Part shown: positions 1-5,281 of the stretch, piece by piece | How positions within the stretch are numbered: the first letter of the stretch is position 1 | How the letters are laid out: every line of letters starts with the position of its first letter | NCBI GenBank assembly: GCA_002698165.1 | Contig: NZVF01000003.1 | Location: forward strand, 1 to 5,281 | Length of the DNA stretch: 5,281 bases | Reading direction: 5' to 3' | From: Planktomarina sp. | Lineage (GTDB): Bacteria > Pseudomonadota > Alphaproteobacteria > Rhodobacterales > Rhodobacteraceae | Position numbers and translations under genes: made by a program | The notes under the pieces: model-generated | The model's database searches: none | What the model saw: only the letters and a program-made list of their open reading frames with translations | What the model was told of the DNA's origin: nothing

Positions 1-2514
1 CTCTATATCTTCGCTTTCGCCACCAAAAACAATTGAACTTGAAATAGGAATGTCTTTGTTCTCCAATAAGGCAGTTTGGAGCAATTCCACCTGTTTGGCA
101 GGCAATAATTCTTCTTTCACATCAGCATCAATCGAATAAAATCGTTTGCCGTTTTTACGTTCAATGTCACCACCTTTAGGTTGTGGTATCAATTTGGCAA
201 AAACTGACAATGGTACGTAATCGCCAGAGGCGGTAGGAATCCTGATCTCTTCCAGATGATCCAAGTTGCGTTGCTCGCTAGGAAACCGTAGTTTTATATC
301 TAACTCGTCGTCAATGTCGTCAGGACGATAGTCCGAAATGCTAACACCTTCAGTCAATAATTTTACCATATTTCCAAGAGCACCAATCGATACACCATGA
401 CGACTGGCTTCATCTCGATCAAACTTTATCGTCCACTCTATTCCAGGTAATGGACGGGTGTCTTTTATATCAATGAAGCCACCTATTGTATTCATCAAAT
501 TAACCACAGAGTTGGTCGTTTTAGCAGCCTGTTCTAAATCATCGTCAAAAATTTCAATATGTATTGGAGATGCACCACCTGGGCCAGGCTGCTCTTTTTG
601 AATATTGACTTTTATTCCAACAACACCGTCAAGCCTTTGACGCATTTCTTCCATTAAGACGTTGACTTTGTCACGTTGTTGCCAGTCATCAAATACCGTC
701 CGTATAGATCCAATTGAATCTCTTGGCGCATTATCACCAGATCCTAGTTTCGCATAATTTGCAGACACACCTTTTACATCAAGCACTCGAGTTTCAGCCT
801 GTTTTAAAAGATCATCTCGCTCATCTGCTGCAAGATCCCCACGAGCTAGCACTTGAATCGCAGCTTGCTCCGGCTCTACATCGGGAAAAAAGCTTACCCC
901 TAAACCAGCCGAAAAATAACTACCAAAGGACAAAACCATAAATCCTGCAATGAACAAGACAACAAGCATTGGATACTGAATGGCGCGCTTGAGAATCCAG
1001 CGGTACGCACGGGGTGCCGAATGATGGGCAGCTCCTCCAGCAGTTACTTTTTTTCCGAACATACCACCTAGAACTGGTATGAAAATCAATGCCATCAATA
1101 GCGATGCCGACAGTACGCAAATTACGGTAATTGGCAAAAACTTCATGAAGCTACCAACGATACCAGGCCAGAAAAGAAGCGGCAAAAAAACCATCAAGGT
1201 GGTCACTGTTGAGGCAATAATGGGCCAGGCCATTCGGACAGCTCCCTCACGGTATGCAGTGGCCCGGTCTACTGATTGTGCAATCCTTCGATCTGCATAT
1301 TCTATCGTTACTATAACCCCGTCCACAAGCATACCAGCGACAAGAATAAGTGAAAATAATACGACAATATTCAGCGTAATACCCATGTTATAGAGAAATG
1401 CGATGCCTATCAAAAAACTACCAGGAATTGCCAAGGCAACAAGTGCTGCATTTCGCAATCCAAGGCTCGCAACGACAACTATCATTACGATCAAAACCGC
1501 TGCCGTAACATTATTACCAAGATCACCGAGTGTTGACCGGACGTTTTTTGACTTGTCTAAAAGATAATTCACTTCTACGTCGCCCGACATGGTGGCGACC
1601 TCAGCATCGATCATTGCGCGGGTCGCCTCTGCAACCTCAATCAAGTTTGCCCCCACCCTTTTCTTGACGTCCAAAACTAAAGAGCTCTGCCCATTAACCC
1701 GTGATCGGTTGTCGGCGTCCACATAAGCTCTTCGAACCCTTGCAATATCTTCAAAATGTATCGTATTCCCGTCGCCAACTTTAATTGGCAACTTCATTAA
1801 ATCTTCGACCGTCTCAATTACGCCAGGGACTTTAAGAGCAAGTCGCCCCGCCCCTGTATCTATCGATCCTGCAGTCACCAACTGGTTATTGGCCGAAACA
1901 AGCCCAATAACCAAGGCAGGATTAAGGCCATAACTTTCCATAGCACCGGCATCAACAATCACTTCGACCATTTCCTCTCGGTCTCCGCCTATCTCAACCT
2001 CTAAAACACCCTCAACAGCCTCGAGCTTATCCTTAAGGTCACGAGCCGCTAAAATTAATAATTTTTCCGGGACTTGACCATAGATAGCAGCTGTTAGAAT
2101 TGGGAACAGTGACAGGGAAATCTCAGTAATTTTGGGAGCATCAGCAGCTGGTGGTAAATCTGGTTTAGCATCATCTACAGCTTTGCGTACGTCCTCAAGC
2201 ACCAGATCAATATCTTCTCCCGCTAGAAATTCAAGGGTAACCGATGCATATCCTTCAGTTGCCGCACTCGTCATTTTATCAAGTCCTGCGACCGATCTAA
2301 GTTGCTTTTCCAGAGGTTTAACTAATAACTTTTCGGCATCGGTTGGTGAGATGCCTGAGTAGCGAACTGAGACATAAGAAATTGGAATATCAATATCAGG
2401 TTCGGCTTGCTTTGGAATATTATTCCAAGCATTCAAGCCCACACCAAAAATTATCAAAATCATAAAAATAATTGCGCCAGGCCGTTTAAATGCTGCACGG
2501 ATCACAGATTGCAT
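1..2514 (-). CDS. RND-family efflux transporter permease, 5' part (838 codons; 3' end beyond window)
   Basis: This is the inner-membrane pump of a tripartite efflux system, which in this family exchanges protons for exported compounds. The frame is open from the ATG at 2514 to the window edge; AcrB-type pumps have about 1,030-1,050 residues, so roughly 200 are missing. Visible in order: TM1 (about 14-30), a first large periplasmic region (about 31-330), TM2-TM6 (about 335-352, 355-375, 381-403, 427-452, 455-480), a short cytoplasmic linker, TM7 (about 513-535) and most of the second periplasmic region, starting with FFPDVEPEQ (542-550). TM4 holds the proton-relay motif GMLVDGVIVTIE, with D398 and E405 aligning to AcrB D407 and E414. 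AcrB's second aspartate (D408) is G399 here. The extra TM4 aspartate of CzcA-type metal pumps (D402 in CzcA) is V392, which argues against a heavy-metal pump. The start overlaps the adaptor stop by one base and has a good Shine-Dalgarno sequence. The substrate cannot be told; family assignment is firm. Confidence 0.96.
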   Translation of the reverse strand, partial: MQSVIRAAFKRPGAIIFMILIIFGVGLNAWNNIPKQAEPDIDIPISYVSVRYSGISPTDAEKLLVKPLEKQLRSVAGLDKMTSAATEGYASVTLEFLAGEDIDLVLEDVRKAVDDAKPDLPPAADAPKITEISLSLFPILTAAIYGQVPEKLLILAARDLKDKLEAVEGVLEVEIGGDREEMVEVIVDAGAMESYGLNPALVIGLVSANNQLVTAGSIDTGAGRLALKVPGVIETVEDLMKLPIKVGDGNTIHFEDIARVRRAYVDADNRSRVNGQSSLVLDVKKRVGANLIEVAEATRAMIDAEVATMSGDVEVNYLLDKSKNVRSTLGDLGNNVTAAVLIVMIVVVASLGLRNAALVALAIPGSFLIGIAFLYNMGITLNIVVLFSLILVAGMLVDGVIVTIEYADRRIAQSVDRATAYREGAVRMAWPIIASTVTTLMVFLPLLFWPGIVGSFMKFLPITVICVLSASLLMALIFIPVLGGMFGKKVTAGGAAHHSAPRAYRWILKRAIQYPMLVVLFIAGFMVLSFGSYFSAGLGVSFFPDVEPEQAAIQVLARGDLAADERDDLLKQAETRVLDVKGVSANYAKLGSGDNAPRDSIGSIRTVFDDWQQRDKVNVLMEEMRQRLDGVVGIKVNIQKEQPGPGGASPIHIEIFDDDLEQAAKTTNSVVNLMNTIGGFIDIKDTRPLPGIEWTIKFDRDEASRHGVSIGALGNMVKLLTEGVSISDYRPDDIDDELDIKLRFPSEQRNLDHLEEIRIPTASGDYVPLSVFAKLIPQPKGGDIERKNGKRFYSIDADVKEELLPAKQVELLQTALLENKDIPISSSIVFGGESEDIE

Positions 2515-3788
2515 TAGTTTGCTTCCTCAACTATTTTATAACTAATTTTAGATCCATCGCTGACGAAGGCTTGTCCCATACCCAAGATTAAAGTGTCGTC
2601 TGCTAACCCTGAAACATAAGCCGCATTCCCAACAGTTTGGGCAATGGCAACGGGCATGACTTGAACAGTACCGTCTGGTTTGACCGTCTTAACACTTAAC
2701 GAACCGGCCTCATCCACATTCAAATGCGCCGGGGATATTTTAAAAGCAGGCACCTGATCGATTGTAACGCGAACCCCTGCACTCATCCCAGCCCGTAAAG
2801 TCCCATCGGAGTTATCAACGGCTATTTCTACATCGAATGTACGTGTTGCTTGGTTGGCAAACGTTGCAATTTTATTCACCACACCCTGTCGCTTTCCCGC
2901 TCCATCGACGTCCAAATCAACCTTGTCACCAATTTTAATTTTGCTGATCTGAGTTTGGGGCACTGGTGCGTCTATGGTAAGAGATCGCAACCCCAAGATA
3001 CGCGCAACAGGGGCATTTTCTTTAATTGTTTGACCAACCTCTACGTGATATTTTTCTAACCAACCACCTTGAGAAGCAACCACATTGGTGAATTCTAGCT
3101 GTTCGAGTAACATTGCAATACGCGCATCAACAGCTTTGATCCGGGCATTGGAAGCTGCCAGCGCGAGATCCTCAGATTGATTTTCTAATTCAATTAAGCG
3201 CATTTCGGCTGCTTTAAGCGAGGCCATCTGCTGTAGTTTAGCGAGAGGTTTTTTAACGCCTCTATCGACTAATTTTTTGGTTGATTCATAATTACTACGC
3301 ACGGCTTCAAGATCTGCAATAGCCGCGTCAATTTGAGCTTCCCATGCTCCTCCAGAACTAAAACGCTTTTTGATGTCTTCGTACTCCGCTTGCCCTGCCT
3401 TGCGGTCAGCACGCGCAGCATCAATATCAGATTCTAATGTACCTTTATCAAGCTCAATCAAAGTAGCACCAGCTTCAACCCAGCCACCTTCAACAGCTAC
3501 TTGTGACAACACATAGGCGTTGCGACGGCTTATCACGTCAATATCAAATCCAGTTCGAGTTACACCTCTTGCTCGAATTTGTAATGGCACCTGCTGATTG
3601 ACTACTTTGAAAGCCTGCGTGATCAAATCTGGTGATTTACTTTCAATTTTTTCTTCTTCAACATCGGCCACTTTTCCGTCACCAGCAACACTCAGAGAAG
3701 AAGTTCCAAGGAAGTTATCTGAGTACATCCAACCAACAATAAGTGCAGCAATAAAAAGCGCCGAGATATATGACTTGCGTATTTTCAT
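2514..3788 (-). CDS. RND efflux periplasmic adaptor subunit (HlyD/AcrA-type membrane fusion protein)
   Basis: This protein should bridge the RND permease encoded immediately downstream to an outer-membrane TolC-type channel. Its 424 residues show an N-terminal hydrophobic segment (about 8-21) after MKIRK. There is no cysteine in the whole protein, so it cannot be a lipoprotein and is probably anchored by this uncleaved segment. A first lipoyl half (about 90-114, ending LIELD) is followed by a long alpha-helical hairpin (about 117-232) turning near RGVKKP (176-181), then the second lipoyl half (about 236-265, with GGWLEKYHVEVGQTI), a beta-barrel domain (about 268-345, with conserved RTFDVEI and LRAGM) and a membrane-proximal domain to the end. 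The start at 3788 is the only usable one: the frame is open upstream to a TGA at 3863-3861 but has no ATG, GTG or TTG. The Shine-Dalgarno sequence is weak (TAGGA, 14 bases before the ATG). The stop overlaps the RND start, indicating one operon. Family certain, substrate unknown. Confidence 0.95.
   Translation of the reverse strand: MKIRKSYISALFIAALIVGWMYSDNFLGTSSLSVAGDGKVADVEEEKIESKSPDLITQAFKVVNQQVPLQIRARGVTRTGFDIDVISRRNAYVLSQVAVEGGWVEAGATLIELDKGTLESDIDAARADRKAGQAEYEDIKKRFSSGGAWEAQIDAAIADLEAVRSNYESTKKLVDRGVKKPLAKLQQMASLKAAEMRLIELENQSEDLALAASNARIKAVDARIAMLLEQLEFTNVVASQGGWLEKYHVEVGQTIKENAPVARILGLRSLTIDAPVPQTQISKIKIGDKVDLDVDGAGKRQGVVNKIATFANQATRTFDVEIAVDNSDGTLRAGMSAGVRVTIDQVPAFKISPAHLNVDEAGSLSVKTVKPDGTVQVMPVAIAQTVGNAAYVSGLADDTLILGMGQAFVSDGSKISYKIVEEAN
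2524..2528 (-). promoter_or_regulatory. Ribosome binding site of the RND permease gene
   Basis: GAGGA, read on the minus strand, lies 9 bases before the ATG at 2514. It sits inside the last codons of the adaptor gene (those for Val-Glu-Glu-Ala), so one stretch of DNA serves both as adaptor code and as translation signal. It supports the ATG at 2514 over the later in-frame Met at residue 18. Together with the TAATG stop/start overlap it points to coupled translation of the two pump subunits. Confidence 0.8.
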
Positions 3789-3886
3789 TTTTCTAATTTT
3801 AATCCTAAATTTTCTGAAACTGTCAGCGGATCTCTTTGTTAAAACGTTAGGTAGTTTGCTTCACTTAAATGTCGAGACCACGGGTG
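3789..3886. other. 98-bp spacer between the PLP-enzyme gene and the efflux genes
   Basis: No gene is visible here. Read on the minus strand there is no GC-rich hairpin followed by a T-tract, so the PLP-enzyme transcript may continue into the pump genes. The half nearest the adaptor gene is AT-rich and contains the weak TAGGA (3807-3803) that could serve the adaptor start. A promoter of its own for the pump genes cannot be excluded; I see no good pair of -35 and -10 boxes. Confidence 0.5.
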
Positions 3887-4975
3887 TCAAACTAACATAC
3901 CACGAGCAGCAACCGGGATCACTTCACAAATCTCATCACCACGAATCCCTACCAACTGATCCACCATATTTACGGCCACACAAACATGGTTTGGGATAAC
4001 TTGTAAAATTTCTCCAACTGCTGGTTTTTTGTTACATTTTGATAAGTCAATAAAGCCATGCTCTTCAGCAAATTTATGAATGCTCGCTTCCGGATGCTCA
4101 AGTATCAGACCGAAGCCATCCAAACCTCCCATGTCCGAAGTCAATGTTTTGGAGCCTGCATCTAAAATACCCCGTGCTTCCCCTCCTCTGCTGACAACAC
4201 TGGTGAAAACGCTAAAAGCACATTCATCTGTGGTTGCAAATCCAGCTTTTATCATCATGCGATCGTTGAAGATACAGGTGCCCGCTCGATGTTCAGTTGC
4301 TCCCTGCAATTTTCCAATATTTACAAAATTAGGAGTTCCACCAGTAGACACGATCCCCGGCTTCAGCCGTAAAGATGCTAAACCTGCAGTTATTTCATCT
4401 AAAAAGAACTGTGTTGCACGCCAACTATCAATTGCTGGGTAGAATAGTAGTCCGGCAAAATTGAGCATAGGGTCATCTTTTATGACCTGCGCCAATGCGA
4501 GTGCCTCACTTGGCGTTTCAACACCAGCGCGTTTTTGTCCCGTATCACATTCTATCAGTACATCCATGGCGCGATTGGCCTGCTGTGCCGCTTCAGAATA
4601 AGTTCTCAACGAGACTATATTGTCGCTACAAACTTTTAGGGGAACTCGCCGTTGCAGAGATGCTAAACGACCAGATCTCGCAGCTCCAATCAAATTAGTT
4701 GCAACAATTATGTCCGTAATGCCAGCATCCGCCATTACTTCAGCTTCGCCAAGTTTTTGACAGGTAATTCCTTTTGCGCCAGCCAATATCTGCATCTTTG
4801 CCAAGATAGGCGATTTATGAGTTTTTATATGTGGACGGTTTGCAACTCCGACTTGGTCACACAACTTTTGGGCACGCTTGATGTTACGCTCAACAATATC
4901 AAGGTCAATTACGGAACAGGGTGTGCCAAATTTTTCTATAATTGAGTTCTTTAGTGCTGAAGTCGCCTTCGCCAT
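3887..4975 (-). CDS. D-threonine aldolase / D-serine dehydratase-like PLP enzyme (fold type III)
   Basis: This is a cytoplasmic pyridoxal-phosphate enzyme of the alanine racemase N-terminal-like family that acts on D-amino acids with a 3-hydroxyl, such as D-threonine, D-serine or D-3-hydroxyaspartate. Its 362 residues match the usual 360-400. RPHIKTHK (47-54) contains the PLP lysine, K51 by alignment with known members. STGGTP (210-215) is the expected phosphate-binding loop, and GTCIFND (232-238), DAGSK (272-276) and EEHG (304-307) are further family motifs. PNHVC (328-332) gives a likely metal pair H330/C332. In family knowledge, His-x-Cys binds zinc in eukaryotic D-serine dehydratases, while D-threonine and D-3-hydroxyaspartate aldolases usually have His-x-Asp. 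That tilts the guess toward a dehydratase-like enzyme but does not settle the substrate. The ATG at 4975 is preceded by TAAGG at a spacing of 8. The gene lies 98 bases upstream of the efflux pair and may be cotranscribed. No signal peptide is seen. Confidence 0.92.
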   Translation of the reverse strand: MAKATSALKNSIIEKFGTPCSVIDLDIVERNIKRAQKLCDQVGVANRPHIKTHKSPILAKMQILAGAKGITCQKLGEAEVMADAGITDIIVATNLIGAARSGRLASLQRRVPLKVCSDNIVSLRTYSEAAQQANRAMDVLIECDTGQKRAGVETPSEALALAQVIKDDPMLNFAGLLFYPAIDSWRATQFFLDEITAGLASLRLKPGIVSTGGTPNFVNIGKLQGATEHRAGTCIFNDRMMIKAGFATTDECAFSVFTSVVSRGGEARGILDAGSKTLTSDMGGLDGFGLILEHPEASIHKFAEEHGFIDLSKCNKKPAVGEILQVIPNHVCVAVNMVDQLVGIRGDEICEVIPVAARGMLV

Positions 4976-4983
4976 TTATCAAG

Positions 4984-4988
4984 CCTTA
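4984..4988 (-). promoter_or_regulatory. Ribosome binding site of the PLP-enzyme gene
   Basis: TAAGG, read on the minus strand, ends 8 bases before the ATG at 4975. The spacing is good and the match to the anti-Shine-Dalgarno sequence is moderate. It supports the chosen start. Confidence 0.65.
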
Positions 4989-5042
4989 TCTAATGCACTA
5001 TTTAATCGATCATTTATAAATACTTTATTAATTTTGATTGAA

Positions 5043-5096
5043 TAAAAAAGATTTGGTTTTAGTAAAGTAATTTATATTTATTTGACATCTTTTTTA
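5043..5096. repeat. 10-bp perfect inverted repeat in the AT-rich spacer
   Basis: TAAAAAAGAT (5043-5052) and its exact reverse complement ATCTTTTTTA (5087-5096) are separated by 34 bases. The repeat is real, but each arm has only one G:C pair and is mostly an A or T run, so chance is a plausible source in DNA this AT-rich. If it folds in RNA, each strand gives a weak stem ending in a T-run, faintly like a bidirectional terminator. It could also be a pair of operator half-sites. No function is claimed. Confidence 0.45.
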
Positions 5097-5144
5097 AATG
5101 AATTTTTTCTTATTTCTAATCTAAAAAAAACTTGCCACTTTATT

Positions 5145-5281
5145 CTATTCGCGCATAGCCTTGCCTTCCGGGTCATAGGGGGAGGGAGATATGACCTTTG
5201 CCTTTCTTTCAACTCCAACCACATGTACGGAAACTTCTGTTCCAGACGCGGCTAGAGCTGGATCAATTAATGCCATTGCCA
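5145..5281 (-). CDS. C-terminal end of a GcvT-domain (aminomethyltransferase / dimethylglycine dehydrogenase-like) protein, partial
   Basis: The last 44 codons and a TAG stop (5147-5145) of a gene entering from the right edge are visible; the first full codon starts at 5279. The peptide begins AMALIDPALAASGTEVSV and ends PYDPEGKAMRE. This resembles the closing beta-barrel of GcvT-type proteins, where a strand of the form 'MAxVxP' is followed by 'xxGTExxVxVxG' and, in the FAD-linked dimethylglycine/sarcosine dehydrogenase-like members, by a terminal 'YDPxxxxxR'. Such proteins handle one-carbon units from methylated glycines with tetrahydrofolate. With so little sequence I cannot tell a stand-alone aminomethyltransferase from the long oxidase-GcvT fusion, though the YDP tail favours the fusion. 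It ends 169 bases before the PLP-enzyme gene, on the same strand. Confidence 0.7.
   Translation of the reverse strand, partial: AMALIDPALAASGTEVSVHVVGVERKAKVISPSPYDPEGKAMRE

Larger units (their letters stand above)
4976..5144. promoter_or_regulatory. AT-rich intergenic spacer, probable promoter region of the PLP-enzyme gene
   Basis: Only 31 of these 169 bases are G or C (about 18%), far below the flanking genes. All genes here are on the minus strand, so this spacer must hold the end of the upstream transcript, the promoter of the PLP-enzyme gene, or both. I could not place a convincing sigma-70 promoter on the minus strand. The segment around 5012-5021 (ATTTATAAAT, itself a palindrome) offers a -10-like TATAAA, but without a recognisable -35 at the right distance. 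It also holds a tandem AGTAA repeat (5061-5070) and the inverted repeat listed separately. Confidence 0.4.

Noticed and set aside
920..1120. A 66-codon open frame on the minus strand in another frame
   Set aside because: It overlaps the RND permease gene out of frame in the TM6-TM7 region and looks like a chance shadow without its own ribosome binding site.
1079..1393. A 104-codon open frame on the plus strand
   Set aside because: It lies wholly inside the RND permease gene on the opposite strand, and the minus-strand frame gives clear TM3-TM6 sequence with family motifs.
3876..3888. Imperfect palindrome (GACCACGGGTGTC) at the end of the PLP-enzyme gene as a terminator
   Set aside because: Only short stems of three base pairs form and no T-tract follows on the minus strand.
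3598..3999. A 133-codon open frame on the plus strand spanning the spacer between the PLP-enzyme and adaptor genes
   Set aside because: It is antisense to the ends of two well-supported genes, resembles no family I recognise, and is explained by the mirrored coding frames plus an AT-rich spacer that happens to lack stops.
5082..5110. A perfect TTGACA on the plus strand as a -35 box
   Set aside because: At 16-18 bp spacing there is no acceptable -10 (only TTTTCT-like sequence), and it would drive transcription antisense to the GcvT-domain gene with no plus-strand gene to serve.
5123..5158. Possible intrinsic terminator for the GcvT-domain gene (8-T tract on the minus strand)
   Set aside because: The only hairpin before the T-tract is a 4-bp CTAT/ATAG stem overlapping the stop codon, and it lies 14 bases from the tract. 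That is too weak and too far away to call a terminator.

Overview
The window carries four genes, all on the minus strand, so transcription runs from high to low coordinates. The protein families and the gene layout suggest a Gram-negative proteobacterium with fairly low G+C. A low-GC, possibly marine, alphaproteobacterium is my best guess, but only from the style of the proteins; nothing in the window proves the lineage.

Reading in the direction of transcription: (1) 5281-5145 is the last 44 codons of a protein whose end looks like the C-terminal barrel of the GcvT / dimethylglycine dehydrogenase-like family. (2) 5144-4976 is a very AT-rich spacer (31 G/C in 169 bases) with a 10-bp perfect inverted repeat; it is the likely place for the promoter of the next gene. 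(3) 4975-3887 encodes a complete 362-residue PLP enzyme of the D-threonine aldolase / D-serine dehydratase (alanine racemase N-terminal-like, fold type III) family. (4) 3886-3789 is a 98-bp spacer without a convincing terminator. (5) 3788-2514 encodes a complete 424-residue periplasmic adaptor (membrane fusion protein). (6) 2514-1 encodes the first 838 residues of an RND inner-membrane transporter that runs off the left edge; its ATG shares one base with the adaptor's TAA.

The adaptor and RND genes form a tightly coupled efflux-pump pair: the adaptor bridges the inner-membrane proton antiporter to a TolC-type outer-membrane channel, which is not in the window. The PLP enzyme lies just upstream in the same direction and could share their transcript, but nothing in the sequence links its chemistry to the pump's substrate. 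I found no RNA gene, mobile element, CRISPR array or integration site. This is mostly an ordinary region. The points worth a second look are the single-Asp form of the RND proton-relay motif, the His-x-Cys metal site of the PLP enzyme, the pump-enzyme neighbourhood, and the AT-rich spacer.
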